A stretch of 52,333 bases of DNA from a bacterium. GTDB lineage: Bacteria; Patescibacteriota; CPR2; UBA1875; JAJYID01. The DNA is taken from NCBI GenBank assembly GCA_021796415.1, contig JAJYJC010000004.1:1-52333 (forward strand). Direction: 5' to 3'. The position numbers were made by a program, and so were the translations under genes. How positions within the stretch are numbered: position 1 is the first letter of the stretch; each line of letters begins with the position of its first letter. Positions 1 to 9,254 of the stretch are shown here, piece after piece. The notes beneath the pieces are model-generated. The model saw nothing but the letters and a program-made list of their open reading frames with translations, was not told the DNA's origin and made no database searches.

Positions 1-186
1 GACACATTTTTTATCTTAAAAGTTAAAAATATAACCTTTTATGGCTTTAGAAGGGAATTAAATACCGATTTCAGCCACCCAAAATCAAGCATTAAGCCGG
101 AAAAGAGACTGTAGTAGAGCGTTTGATGTCATGTCGCACAATGTATCTTCTACGACTCTTTAGAAGTTGATCCAGGTGTCCGCTAT
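1..186. other. Non-coding window edge downstream of ftsQ
   Basis: I see no convincing gene here. In most bacteria ftsA and ftsZ would follow ftsQ, but they are not seen. The first bases, GACACATT followed by a T- and A-rich run, resemble the inner side of the IS terminal repeat at the other end of the window (GGACACATTC). A GTGTCC motif occurs at about 177-182. This may be a remnant or contig edge at a repeated IS end, but the match is short. Confidence 0.3.
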
Positions 187-1002
187 CTACTTATAGAATA
201 CCCGGTTTTTTATTCTCATATCGAGATATGTAAGGTTTTTGCGGGATTTAATCTCATTGCTGCCCAGAGCAGTCACTAGATTGTTTAGCTCATTTGCAGG
301 ATCCCTGGTCGTATCAAAAACTATATAAAAACCAAGACTTGAATAAACATTAACTTCGTTAAAGTTTTCGTTTATTTCTATACTCGTAATTTGCCCACGG
401 GTGGCACCGGAAAAGTTTTGACCAATATATTTAATAAAATTAATAAAATCAGTGGTCACTAGGTTCTTCCCTATTTCAATAGGTAAATTCTTTTTGTCCG
501 TAACTATTGGCAGGTTTTCTCTTTTTTTATCAAGAACGGCGGCAGCCCTTCCCTTTTCATCAATTAAATAATATTTCCCGCCGCTCATCCATTGCATCTC
601 GGACGTGTATTCTTCTATCGTGACCTTTATGCCTTTGGGGTATTCTTTCTGTATTTTTAATTTTTTTAATGAGTAATCCTTTTTCATTTCCTGGACAAGT
701 GAGTCGGTGTCAAACAAGAAGATATTTTTCTGAACAAGCTCGCTATCCATTTTTTTATCAATCATTGCATGAATAACTCCGGAATCTATCTCTTTAGTCC
801 CCTCTACCTTGACACTGCTTACAGTGAAAGCTCCTGAGAAAAACATTAAATAGAGAATTCCCAAAACAAAGAAGCCGGCTAATACATAGAATATCTTATT
901 AAAATCAAACTCAGCGGGGGAGTCGATTTCTGTTCTCTTGTAAACGAGTTTATTCTGTGCTGCCTTTGTTCTGTCGGCTCTTTTCGGAACGCTTCTTTTC
1001 AC
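187..1002 (-). CDS. ftsQ: Cell division protein FtsQ/DivIB
   Basis: This is a bitopic divisome protein that links FtsL and FtsB to the septal wall machinery. It has a basic cytoplasmic N-terminus, one membrane segment at about residues 37-57, then an extracytoplasmic POTRA-like domain at about 60-132 and a beta domain, 271 aa in all, normal for the family. The start codon is GTG, preceded by a GAGGGG Shine-Dalgarno sequence, and lies inside the 3' end of murG (about 50-bp overlap), which suggests translational coupling. It is the last gene of the dcw cluster here. The sequence is divergent, as usual for FtsQ, so the call rests on topology, the POTRA pattern and position. Confidence 0.85.
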   Translation of the reverse strand: MKRSVPKRADRTKAAQNKLVYKRTEIDSPAEFDFNKIFYVLAGFFVLGILYLMFFSGAFTVSSVKVEGTKEIDSGVIHAMIDKKMDSELVQKNIFLFDTDSLVQEMKKDYSLKKLKIQKEYPKGIKVTIEEYTSEMQWMSGGKYYLIDEKGRAAAVLDKKRENLPIVTDKKNLPIEIGKNLVTTDFINFIKYIGQNFSGATRGQITSIEINENFNEVNVYSSLGFYIVFDTTRDPANELNNLVTALGSNEIKSRKNLTYLDMRIKNRVFYK

Positions 1003-2155
1003 CTTTCCCCTCTTCCTTTAAAGTGTCTTTGTAAAATGCAATTAGATTATCAGCAATTATATCAGCTGAGTCCTCCTTGTAAAATTTATGTACCTTCTCT
1101 TTTAGATAATCAAGCTCCTCTTCGTCATTTAATAGCTTATCAACCTGACTAAACAGTTTCTCTGGCGCCAAGTGGCTTTGAAGCATAACATATGCGGCAC
1201 CTTCCCTGGAAAACGCCTTTGCATTTTCTAGTTGATGATTGTTCGCCGACGACTCATTGGGTATAACAACAGAAGGCTTACCCAGAGCGGCCATCTCACT
1301 CCAAACATTGTTGCTTGCCCTTGTTATAATCAAATCTGCTACAGCAAAAGCATCTTTTAGTTCTCCCGACATAAAACTATAAAGCTTATACCGTTCTTTA
1401 TTTTTTATATCTTTGGTTTTAAATTTTAGCCAATCATAGTCATAATCTCCTGCCACATGTATGACTTGATATTTTTCCAGATATTTTTTCAATCCCTCAT
1501 AAACAAGCATATTTATAGCATGCGCACCCTGACTACCGCATATTATTAGAACAGTTTTCAAATCACTATCTAGGTCAAAAATTTCGTATGCCTTATCTCT
1601 GTTCCCCTTCAATATGTCTTTTCTAACAGGAGTCCCTGAATATACAAGCTTATCTTTCGGCATATCTCTATAATGATTGGTTGGAAAGGAAACAAATATC
1701 GTCTGGGCTCCTTTTAAAAGCATTCTATTTGCAAGCCCGGGAATAACATCACTCTCATGAATAAAGTAGGGAACCCCCTTGATGCGGCAGGCGATACCAA
1801 AAGGCAGAGACACGTATCCGCCCTTCAGGAAAACCATATCCGGACCTTCTTCTTTGATAATTTTAAAAGAATCGAAAATGCCGAGAATAAACTTTGATAG
1901 ATCCCTGGCATTCTTAAATATAGTTGTCGGATCAATGATGTTTAATATTTTATTTCGATGATATCGCCTAAACTTGCCGCTTCTTACCGATAGCATGGGC
2001 ACATTTGCCTGCGGCATGAGCTTCTCCTCCATGCCGCCCCTTGAGCCCACAAATAAAAGTTTTGCGTTTTTGTTTTTATCTCTTAATGCGTGAATGATTG
2101 CCAAGAGCGGCGTAACGTGACCCCCCGTTCCCCCGCCCGCTAGGATTACTTTCAT
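950..2155 (-). CDS. murG: UDP-GlcNAc:undecaprenyl-PP-MurNAc-pentapeptide GlcNAc transferase MurG
   Basis: MurG adds GlcNAc to lipid I to make lipid II at the inner membrane face. The N-terminal glycine loop GGGTGGH is at residues 7-13. The C-terminal nucleotide-sugar motif (RASNNVWSEMAALGKP then PNESSANNHQ) is present. The first in-frame codon is a TTG two codons upstream; I prefer the ATG at 2155, which gives the canonical MKVILAGGGTGGH start and 401 aa. That is about 40 residues longer than usual because of a Lys/Glu-rich tail that overlaps the ftsQ start. The start overlaps the 3' end of ftsW by about 80 bp, which is unusually long. Confidence 0.95.
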   Translation of the reverse strand: MKVILAGGGTGGHVTPLLAIIHALRDKNKNAKLLFVGSRGGMEEKLMPQANVPMLSVRSGKFRRYHRNKILNIIDPTTIFKNARDLSKFILGIFDSFKIIKEEGPDMVFLKGGYVSLPFGIACRIKGVPYFIHESDVIPGLANRMLLKGAQTIFVSFPTNHYRDMPKDKLVYSGTPVRKDILKGNRDKAYEIFDLDSDLKTVLIICGSQGAHAINMLVYEGLKKYLEKYQVIHVAGDYDYDWLKFKTKDIKNKERYKLYSFMSGELKDAFAVADLIITRASNNVWSEMAALGKPSVVIPNESSANNHQLENAKAFSREGAAYVMLQSHLAPEKLFSQVDKLLNDEEELDYLKEKVHKFYKEDSADIIADNLIAFYKDTLKEEGKGEKKRSEKSRQNKGSTE

Positions 2156-3284
2156 TTCCAACCCTTTCTCTGGTGCTAGATGATATGTTTAATAAGATTC
2201 CGCAAGACGCGATCATCAAAACGATCGATGTCCCGCCAAAACTAATAAAAGGCAGCGTCACGCCGGTCAGAGGCACAAGCGATAAAGCCGCGCAAATATT
2301 TAAAATGGCCTGGAAGACAACCCAACTGGTTATACCAACGGCAATGAGCCTTGTGTATGCATCCTTTGTATCCTTTGCAATTTGATATCCCAAAAACCCA
2401 AAGGCAGCAAATAAGAAACAAATGCCAATCGTACCCAAAAGACCCTTCTCTTCACCTATTATAGCAAATATTGAATCGGTTGAAGCCTCGGGCAGATATC
2501 GGTATTTTTGCAGGGATTGTCCAAATCCCCTGCCTATAAGCCCGCCTGAGCCGATGGCAATGAGCGCTTGTTTTGTCTGGTATCCAACTGCATGATCCGC
2601 ATATTGGCTTGGGTTTAAAAATACTAAAAATCGTTGCATTCTATAGGGCGATATTTTTATTAAAGCCAAGAGGCCCGCTACGCCCGTAGCGCCTATGCCA
2701 AGAAGGTGGCTGGCCTTTGCTCCCGACACAAAGTACATGGTTATGGCGATAACAACTATGACAAGCAAGGTACCCATGTCCGGCTGAGCCATCACTAAAA
2801 TCACCATGACACCCAGCAAAGCAAGGAAAGGAAGCGTGCCGCGCATAAAATCCCGCACGTCTTGGCCTTTTTTTTCAAACAAGCTGGCAAGATATATAAT
2901 TATTGAGAATTTAAGAAGGTCAGACGGCTGAATCTGGATTGGGCCAAGATCAATCCACCGCCTGGCTCCGCCGTGCTGCACGCCAATGTGTGGAATTAGA
3001 ACCGCAACGAGCGCTATTAAACTCACTGCAATCAGAGGGAAAGAAACCTTCTTCCAAAACTTCACGTCTATTTTATAAAAAGCTCCCATCAAAATGAAGC
3101 CGAGAATAATGCCAAAAACTTGTTTTATAAACATGTATCTGGAGTCGCCATATTCCTGAAAGCTGATAACGCTTGACGCGGAGCTTAAAAAAATTATCCC
3201 GAATATAACAAGCAAGACTATAACCACAAATAAGCTAAAGTTTGGGGCTCTTTTTCTTAAATGCGCCTTTGAAAAATTACTCAT
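2076..3284 (-). CDS. ftsW: SEDS glycosyltransferase/lipid II polymerase FtsW
   Basis: This is a polytopic SEDS-family protein that polymerises lipid II at the septum together with the FtsI-type penicillin-binding protein encoded nearby. It has about ten hydrophobic segments, the conserved YLPEASTDSIFAIIGEE stretch and the C-terminal motif GVTLPFISFGGTS. The length of 402 aa is typical. The ATG directly follows the mraY stop codon (TAA-ATG). The last 25 or so residues are Gly/Asn/Arg-rich and overlap the murG start in another frame; this tail is probably unconserved. MurD, often next to FtsW, is absent here. Confidence 0.95.
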   Translation of the reverse strand: MSNFSKAHLRKRAPNFSLFVVIVLLVIFGIIFLSSASSVISFQEYGDSRYMFIKQVFGIILGFILMGAFYKIDVKFWKKVSFPLIAVSLIALVAVLIPHIGVQHGGARRWIDLGPIQIQPSDLLKFSIIIYLASLFEKKGQDVRDFMRGTLPFLALLGVMVILVMAQPDMGTLLVIVVIAITMYFVSGAKASHLLGIGATGVAGLLALIKISPYRMQRFLVFLNPSQYADHAVGYQTKQALIAIGSGGLIGRGFGQSLQKYRYLPEASTDSIFAIIGEEKGLLGTIGICFLFAAFGFLGYQIAKDTKDAYTRLIAVGITSWVVFQAILNICAALSLVPLTGVTLPFISFGGTSIVLMIASCGILLNISSSTRERVGNESNPSGRGNGGSRYAALGNHSRIKR

Positions 3285-4313
3285 TTAACCGTAAATAAAT
3301 CTTAAAACTAAACCCAAAACGCAGGCTATGGCTCCTATGATCCAAAATCTCATGGTGACTTTTGTCTCCGGCCATCCCTTTGCCTCAAAATGATGATGGA
3401 TGGGAGTCGACAAAAATATCTTTCTGCCCCACAGTTTCTTCGCGAAAAGCTGTAAAATCACCGATAACGTTTCAACCACAAAAACAAAGCCTATTATAGG
3501 CAGTACGAGAACTGAATTGGTAAGCATCGCAACCACGCCAAGTGTCGCCCCCATAGATACTGCTCCCGTATCACCCATAAAAAACCTGGCCGGATAAACA
3601 TTGAACCAGGTGTATGCGAGTATGGCGCCGATTAAGGTACCGCAAAATGCCGCGATGCCGTAGTTGCCCTGGAAGAAGGCTATTATTAAAAATGTTAGAA
3701 ATGATGCTGAGAGTAAGCCTCCGGACAATCCGTCTAGGCCGTCTGTTATATTTACCGCATTTGCGCTTGACACAAAAACTAAGACAAACAACAAGATATA
3801 TAGCCAGCCAATGTGCACATCGCCGACAAAAGGAACATTTATCGCATTGTATCCGAGCTTAAAATAAAACCACAGAGAACCGGCAAGCGCGATAATGAGA
3901 AGCCAAGACATTTTTATCTTTGCCTTGAGCCCGCCGACGCCATTTCCACCAGATTTTATATTTACAACATCATCAACTATTCCGAGCAATCCGACCGAAC
4001 CAATGGTAAAGAGCGGCAACCATGTCTGAGCCCTATTTAAATTAAAGGCTACTGTTAGAACAAGCACCGTCCCCCAAATAATCACGCCTGCCATAGTCGG
4101 TATGTTTCTTTTGTGTTTTTCCTTGTGGAGTTTGTTGAATACGGGGGTTTCGTCGCCGTTCATATCAGTTCCCCTAATTTTCTTCCACCATTTGTATTTA
4201 TAGGCAAAATGTGTGAAGACGGGCGCTATCAAAAGCGCCATGACAAATGAAGCTCCTGATAGCATACCTATCTTCAAAAGCTGTTGTACCATTTCCGGAT
4301 TTGTTATGTTCAT
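3285..4313 (-). CDS. mraY: Phospho-MurNAc-pentapeptide translocase MraY
   Basis: This integral membrane enzyme transfers phospho-MurNAc-pentapeptide from UDP to undecaprenyl phosphate to form lipid I. Family motifs are present: DDVVN, the NITDGLDGLSGG loop, the NVYPARFFMGDTGA segment and the HHHFEAKGW motif near the C-terminus. There are about ten hydrophobic helices in 342 aa, normal for MraY. It lies between murF and ftsW in the order common to dcw clusters, but murD is missing between mraY and ftsW. Confidence 0.96.
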   Translation of the reverse strand: MNITNPEMVQQLLKIGMLSGASFVMALLIAPVFTHFAYKYKWWKKIRGTDMNGDETPVFNKLHKEKHKRNIPTMAGVIIWGTVLVLTVAFNLNRAQTWLPLFTIGSVGLLGIVDDVVNIKSGGNGVGGLKAKIKMSWLLIIALAGSLWFYFKLGYNAINVPFVGDVHIGWLYILLFVLVFVSSANAVNITDGLDGLSGGLLSASFLTFLIIAFFQGNYGIAAFCGTLIGAILAYTWFNVYPARFFMGDTGAVSMGATLGVVAMLTNSVLVLPIIGFVFVVETLSVILQLFAKKLWGRKIFLSTPIHHHFEAKGWPETKVTMRFWIIGAIACVLGLVLRFIYG

Positions 4314-4336
4314 TCCCTGCTCATAATTTAATTAAT

Positions 4337-5581
4337 TTACTTATTTTCCCATTCCGGGCCTTGTCTGCATAGAAGCTTTGGGGCATCATCCGGGTTTTTC
4401 ATAATTTCCCTTACGGCCTTTTCCATCCTGGATGCGTTTTGCGATCCTTTCAGTAGAATGACGTCGCCTTTTTTGATGAAATCTTTAAGGTATCCACCAG
4501 CTTCAAGAGAATCCTTGAAACTCAAAACGCTTTCCTTTTTTGCCCCTCCTTGGATAAATGTCTCTGCCAGATATTCTCTGGGGGTGTCACCCACCGTTAC
4601 TAGAATATCACATTTTCCGATTAAATATGCGCCAATTTCAGCATGAGCTTCTTTTTCGTAATCTCCAAGTTCTCCCATGGTACCCAACACGGCTATTCTC
4701 CTACCCTTAAAATCTGCTAAGGCGTCTATGGCGTTTTTCATGGAGGCGGGGTTTGCATTGTATGAATCGTCGATGATGGTAGAATCATTTATGCCCTTAA
4801 TGACATTCAACCTGCCTTTAACCGGGATAAATCCGTTCAAGCCCTTGATAATTTCCGTAACATTCATGCCTGACCCCACACCGACAGCTGCCGCGGCGCC
4901 AAAAACATACAAAAGATGGCCACCCAGCGCCCGCGTTTTTATTTCCGCGCCTTCGCCTTCAATATTTAATTTGTTTACGGACCCTTTTTCAGAGACCTTC
5001 TGACCAACAATGTGTATTTCTTTCGATTCCCTGCCAAATGTTATTTTCCTTGCCTCCTTTGGAACTTTCATATTTTTCACATATTTATTGTCAGCGTTTA
5101 AAATCCCAAAATCGCCTTCTTTAAGCCCGGCAAAAATCTTTGCTTTCTCTTCTACGATTGAATCTATGTCTTTAAACTCCTCGAGATGCACGCCGGATAC
5201 ATTAGTCACGACAGCTATATTTGGTTGGACAACACTCAATAGATATTCTATGTCACCCGGTTTGTCGGCACCCATCTCTAAAACGCAATAATCATACTTT
5301 GTTTTTCTCAACGCCCTAGAAACAGAAATTATTGTAAGCGGCAACCACCCGGCTTTAGACTTTGGAACCTTCATTTGGAGTATTGCCAGAGGCAGCCCAA
5401 ACTCGGTATTATACCCTTCTTCTGCGGTTAAAACTTCATATTTAGAACTTAAAACAAGGCTTATAGCCTTTTTTGTTGACGTTTTCCCGGTACTGCCCGT
5501 GACCGCAACTATTTTATATTTATTTCTCTTTAAGGCTATCTGTGCTGATAGCCTTAAAATGTATTTTACAACCGTTTTCAT
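4337..5581 (-). CDS. murF: MurF-like Mur ligase (UDP-MurNAc-tripeptide:D-Ala-D-Ala ligase)
   Basis: This ATP-dependent ligase adds D-Ala-D-Ala to the UDP-MurNAc peptide. The P-loop VTGSTGKTSTK lies only about 35 residues from the start, and the central-domain motif DDSYNANPASM and the C-terminal ligase domain follow. I chose the ATG at 5581: it overlaps the ftsI stop as TAATG and has a GGAGAAA Shine-Dalgarno sequence. A longer in-frame reading to 5668 runs back into ftsI and is rejected. At 414 aa the protein lacks the usual N-terminal uridine-binding domain of about 80-100 residues and instead starts with a short basic, hydrophobic stretch. How it binds the UDP moiety is therefore unclear. 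Confidence 0.85.
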   Translation of the reverse strand: MKTVVKYILRLSAQIALKRNKYKIVAVTGSTGKTSTKKAISLVLSSKYEVLTAEEGYNTEFGLPLAILQMKVPKSKAGWLPLTIISVSRALRKTKYDYCVLEMGADKPGDIEYLLSVVQPNIAVVTNVSGVHLEEFKDIDSIVEEKAKIFAGLKEGDFGILNADNKYVKNMKVPKEARKITFGRESKEIHIVGQKVSEKGSVNKLNIEGEGAEIKTRALGGHLLYVFGAAAAVGVGSGMNVTEIIKGLNGFIPVKGRLNVIKGINDSTIIDDSYNANPASMKNAIDALADFKGRRIAVLGTMGELGDYEKEAHAEIGAYLIGKCDILVTVGDTPREYLAETFIQGGAKKESVLSFKDSLEAGGYLKDFIKKGDVILLKGSQNASRMEKAVREIMKNPDDAPKLLCRQGPEWENK

Positions 5582-7305
5582 TATTTCTCCGTTGGTGGAA
5601 TTTGGTAATAGTTTAGAAGCTTCTGCAGCATCTCTCCAACTGTAGGTGCGGCCGAGAGTTCTGCCCAATCCACATTTTTTGGTTCGTCAATTTTTGCCAT
5701 AACTACGAACCTCGGATTTTCAGCTGGCGCAAAACCAATAAATGATCCGATTTCCCTATTGGCATAATAACCGCCCTTAGGATCAGGCACCTGGGCCGTA
5801 CCGGTTTTGCCGGCCACCTTATATCCGGGAACTTTGGCTAGGTGCCCTTCGCCGTGATCCACCGTATCAATAAGCATTTGCGTAAGCTTTGTCGCTGCTT
5901 CCTGGGAAATAGCTTGTTTCCCCGGCTTTTCATCACCGCCACCAACATCTTGCCCGCCAACAGCCTTGCCTTCAAGCAAGTATGGCTCCATCATTTTACC
6001 ACCGTTTGCAATTGCTGCATATGTGGTAATCATTTGGAGAGGTGTTACACCGATACTTTGCCCAAAACTCATCGTTGCATAAGTATGGTCATTGGATTCG
6101 GCGGGCAAATTTATAATGCCGCTAGCTTCCGTTCCCTGAGGAGCCTCAATGCCAGTAGGCAATCCGAAGCCAAATTTTTTTACATAACTATAAAAAAGAT
6201 CTTTGCCTAAAAGTTTCTCTACATAAGATGCCCCAGTATTTAAAGAGTATTCTAAAACGAAAGTCATATTTACTTTACCATAGGCCTTCAAAAGAGCATT
6301 TTTAATTGTATATCCATCTAAAGTTACGCTTCCAGTGTCAGTAAAAGGGGTGTCCGGTTCTATTTTGCCTGTATCAAGCCCGGCTGCCATAGTAATTGCC
6401 TTAAATATTGATCCTGGCTCATACAAATTACTAATAGCGGAATTTTTAAACAAAGAATAATCCTTAACATCATTATATTTATTCGGGTCAAATGTGGGAC
6501 TGTTTGCCATAGCCATTATCGCACCCGTCTTTGGATCCATGACAATTATCGACCCGGATTTTCCACCATACTTTTTTATCGCATTGGCTAAGGTATTCTC
6601 GGCCATAGCCTGAACATCACGATTAATTGTTAAAACGATATCTTGGCCATCTTTTGCGGGAACCGAAACATCACGTCCTGTAAGTATCTTGTTGCCCAGT
6701 GAATCCGATTCCGCCTTGTATAAACCCGGTGTGCCTTTTAAGGTGCTATTAAAGTACTCCTCAATCCCACCAACGCCGTTATCATCACCGTTAACATAAC
6801 CCAGAACTTGGCTTGCAAGCTCATTTTCAGGGTAAACGCGCCACGACTCCGGCTCGAGCCCTACAGCCGGATCGTTTAGGCTTTTAATGGCTTTAGTTTC
6901 TTCATCGCTGATTTTCTTTTTGATGGGAATATATCTTTTAGATTGCGCTGTACTAAAAAGGTTTAGGATATCCCCCTTATTCATATTTAAAATTTTGGCT
7001 AAGTTTTCGGCTGTTTTATCCTGGTCCTTACTGTTTGCCAGGTCGACAAAGGCATTATTTAAGGTTTCATTGGTCGCCAGAGGATACAGGCTTCCATCCA
7101 TATCCTTAACGTAAATAGTGCCTCTTTTAGGCTTAATTTCGTATTGCGACCATTGTTGTTGCTTCGCCGCATCAGCATATGTCTTGTTTTCAAAAACTTG
7201 CAATTGAAACAAACGAATACATATCGCTACAGTAATGATCACCATGAAGATAAATAGATATTTTATCCTTTTCTTTTGAATTTGTAGGTTTTGGTAGCTT
7301 TTCAT
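5581..7305 (-). CDS. ftsI: Division-specific class B penicillin-binding protein (FtsI/PBP2-like)
   Basis: This transpeptidase cross-links septal peptidoglycan. A membrane anchor (about residues 15-32) is followed by the class B dimerisation domain. The three active-site motifs are visible: SIFK (Ser299, Lys302), SLN (354-356) and KTGT (500-503). The protein is 574 aa and has no PASTA repeats. It sits downstream of ftsL and is translationally coupled to murF (TAATG). The Shine-Dalgarno sequence before this start is weak. murE, usually next in line, is missing. Confidence 0.95.
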   Translation of the reverse strand: MKSYQNLQIQKKRIKYLFIFMVIITVAICIRLFQLQVFENKTYADAAKQQQWSQYEIKPKRGTIYVKDMDGSLYPLATNETLNNAFVDLANSKDQDKTAENLAKILNMNKGDILNLFSTAQSKRYIPIKKKISDEETKAIKSLNDPAVGLEPESWRVYPENELASQVLGYVNGDDNGVGGIEEYFNSTLKGTPGLYKAESDSLGNKILTGRDVSVPAKDGQDIVLTINRDVQAMAENTLANAIKKYGGKSGSIIVMDPKTGAIMAMANSPTFDPNKYNDVKDYSLFKNSAISNLYEPGSIFKAITMAAGLDTGKIEPDTPFTDTGSVTLDGYTIKNALLKAYGKVNMTFVLEYSLNTGASYVEKLLGKDLFYSYVKKFGFGLPTGIEAPQGTEASGIINLPAESNDHTYATMSFGQSIGVTPLQMITTYAAIANGGKMMEPYLLEGKAVGGQDVGGGDEKPGKQAISQEAATKLTQMLIDTVDHGEGHLAKVPGYKVAGKTGTAQVPDPKGGYYANREIGSFIGFAPAENPRFVVMAKIDEPKNVDWAELSAAPTVGEMLQKLLNYYQIPPTEK

Positions 7306-7329
7306 ATGGCACCCGAAACTGTAATTTCA

Positions 7330-7668
7330 TTATTTATCAAATGCCACATTTGTTTGTGAGTTCACATAATCTACTTGTTTGGTTGGAACCATATCGGTCT
7401 TGGGAACGTCTTTTTGTATCCCCTGGATGGATTCTAGCCTCGCCGCCTCTACTTCTAACTGCTGGTTCTCGTCGGACAATTCCTTCGTCTTTTGCTCTAA
7501 TTTGGCAATTTTGTCACCTTTCATGGTCATTTGGTTGGTCTGTGACAACAGAAATATGCATATGGGAAGAATGATAAAGACTGCCGTGAAACCAATGGCC
7601 ATCTTGCCCATTTTGAATTGTCTTTTGTACCTTTTGTTAAAAACTTTTTTCTTTTTTCTGTTTCTCAT
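7330..7668 (-). CDS. ftsL: FtsL-like bitopic divisome protein
   Basis: This small protein of 112 aa has a very basic N-terminus, one membrane segment (about residues 23-42), then a Lys/Glu/Gln-rich coiled coil (about 48-80). That is the architecture of FtsL, which bridges FtsQ and the FtsW-FtsI synthase. A strong AAGGAGG Shine-Dalgarno sequence precedes the ATG. The assignment rests on topology and on position between rsmH and ftsI, because FtsL sequences are poorly conserved. Confidence 0.75.
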   Translation of the reverse strand: MRNRKKKKVFNKRYKRQFKMGKMAIGFTAVFIILPICIFLLSQTNQMTMKGDKIAKLEQKTKELSDENQQLEVEAARLESIQGIQKDVPKTDMVPTKQVDYVNSQTNVAFDK

Positions 7669-7702
7669 GTCTTCCTCCTTTTTGTTTTTGTTTTAATCAC
7701 CT

Positions 7703-7716
7703 GCCTGCCGGCAGGC
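7703..7716. repeat. GC-rich palindrome GCCTGCCGGCAGGC
   Basis: This is a perfect 14-bp palindrome in the rsmH-ftsL spacer. Related palindromes with the GCCTGCCGGC core occur at about 19878-19897 and, nested in a larger element, at about 36148-36163. It is far more GC-rich than its surroundings. Confidence 0.7.
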
Positions 7717-7739
7717 CCTCCTTTAAGATGTTTGCTTGT

Positions 7740-7808
7740 TATTGGTTAATTGGTTTATCGGTCAGTTGGTATGCGGGGTTATTGTGCACTACCCATAAAC
7801 CCATGCGC
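7740..7808. repeat. Spacer repeat family C, rsmH-ftsL
   Basis: On the plus strand a left arm of GGTTAATTGG-type units is followed by a right arm of ACCCATAAACCC-type units, giving an imperfect hairpin. The right end merges with the rsmH 3' end: the TAG stop and last codons are part of the repeated GGTAAATAGG pattern. Confidence 0.6.
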
Positions 7809-8744
7809 CTATTTACCTATCTTTTGTATTACTCTGAGTTTTGCGCTTCTCGATCTCGGATTTTCATTTAATTCCTCCTTGCTTGCCGTTATCGGCTTTT
7901 TTGTAAGGATTTTTACCCTTTTCTCGTGTCCGCACTGACACTTTGGAATCTCCGGCGGGCAGATACACCCTTTTGCTTCTTTCTTGAAATATTGCTTTAC
8001 AATGCGATCTTCCATCGAATGAAATGTTATCACCCCAAGTCTTCCGTCTGTTGCTAGTAAATCAATTGCTTGTGGAAGAAATTTTTCCAAGCTTCCAAGC
8101 TCATCATTTACCTCAATCCTTAATGCTTGAAACACTTGGGTTGCCAGATGTATTTTGCCCCTTTTAAGCCCCTTCTTCTGATATGTTTTCTCGACTAACT
8201 CTGCCAGAGTTTTTGTAGTTTTTAGAGACTTAGAGCCCCTTATCGCCACAATTTCTCTCGCTATTGTCTTTGAAAGCCTCTCTTCGCCGTATCTTTGGAA
8301 TATCCCGACCAGATCTTCTTCGCCGTAATCGGATAAAATCTTTTCGGCGGTCAATTCCCTGTCTTTATCCATTCTCATGTCAAGCGGGCCGTTTTCCCTG
8401 AAGGAAAATCCCCTTTCCGGTTGGTCCAGTTGATATGACGAGACTCCTATGTCGGCTAGTATCCCGCTTGCTAGATTTAATCCCTTTCTATCAGCAATTT
8501 CGCTTATTTGTGAGAAATTTGCCTTTTCTATGATTAGGTTTGGATATTTCGGCGCTAAATTGGCTTTTAGCCAGTCTACAGCTTCCTGGTCTTGATCTAA
8601 TCCCAGCAACGTGCCTTTGGGACCGATTGCGCGCAAGATAGCTTCTGCGTGGCCGCCAAAGCCTATTGTCGCATCGATAAAGACCTCGCCCTCTTTCGGA
8701 CTTAAATGCGCTAAAACTTCTTGTAAAAGTACGCTCTTATGCAT
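7809..8744 (-). CDS. rsmH: 16S rRNA m4C1402 methyltransferase RsmH (MraW)
   Basis: RsmH is an SAM-dependent N4-methyltransferase acting on C1402 of 16S rRNA. Motifs are MHKSVLLQEVL at the start, DATIGFGGHAEAIL (SAM binding), LGLDQDQEA, GILADIGVSSYQLD and the C-terminal FHSMEDRIVK. A longer reading to 8774 exists, but the ATG at 8744 gives the canonical MHKSVLLQE start and a normal 311 aa. It is second in the dcw cluster, separated from mraZ by an unusually long non-coding stretch. The last residues and stop codon overlap a family C spacer repeat. Confidence 0.95.
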   Translation of the reverse strand: MHKSVLLQEVLAHLSPKEGEVFIDATIGFGGHAEAILRAIGPKGTLLGLDQDQEAVDWLKANLAPKYPNLIIEKANFSQISEIADRKGLNLASGILADIGVSSYQLDQPERGFSFRENGPLDMRMDKDRELTAEKILSDYGEEDLVGIFQRYGEERLSKTIAREIVAIRGSKSLKTTKTLAELVEKTYQKKGLKRGKIHLATQVFQALRIEVNDELGSLEKFLPQAIDLLATDGRLGVITFHSMEDRIVKQYFKKEAKGCICPPEIPKCQCGHEKRVKILTKKPITASKEELNENPRSRSAKLRVIQKIGK

Positions 8745-9254
8745 CGTTTCACTTTCTAACGAATTAAGAATCAAACGAATCTACAAATACCGCTAATTTT
8801 TACTAACCTATTTGTAACTGTTTGGAACATTTGTAGATTTGTTTAAAAATTTGTAATACGTTACTCACTACTTTTCCATAAGTAGCCGGCAGCAACCAAA
8901 TGGGTAGAACTTTTTAGGTTCTCGTTTTTATTTTTGTTTTTTAGAACAAAAAGCAGGATTTTATTGGGCTTAAATTTTTGAGAACATCCGGCGAGATGCC
9001 GGATAAATTTAAGAGATGGATGTTGTTTAGATTGAGTTTTTCAACTCTAGGTTCGTGATTACTACCAGCTATTTACGGAAAAATTATCATATTTAGTTGT
9101 CAAGGTTCAGCTCAATCTTCTTTGAATTCTCGTAACTCTTGCGGTTCTGAATTTTCAACGACCAATTTTCAATTTCCAATCAATTTCTAATTCTCAAATT
9201 GGGATTTTATTGGATATTGGTAATTGGAAATTAGTCATTCAATAAATCAATGTG
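8745..9254. other. 510-bp non-coding stretch between mraZ and rsmH
   Basis: No gene is visible. It holds a degenerate family A hairpin repeat (8773-8864), then a structured part: a perfect 7-bp stem ATCCGGC/GCCGGAT at 8986-9004 around a GAGAT loop, enclosed by TTAAATTT/AAATTTAA arms. Beyond it lies low-complexity AATTTTCAATT-type sequence (about 9150-9240). Such a long gap inside a dcw operon is unusual. It could be a leader or attenuator for rsmH or an untranslated RNA. Confidence 0.5.
8773..8864. repeat. Spacer repeat family A, copy 1 (degenerate)
   Basis: The plus strand contains AACGAATCTACAAATA, then ACCTATTTGTAAC and ACATTTGTAGATT and ends GTAATACGTTAC. The same series of motifs occurs in copies at 30320, 32611, 34473 and 43136. 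The arms are inverted copies of one another, so the element can fold into a hairpin. This is the most diverged copy. Confidence 0.65.
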
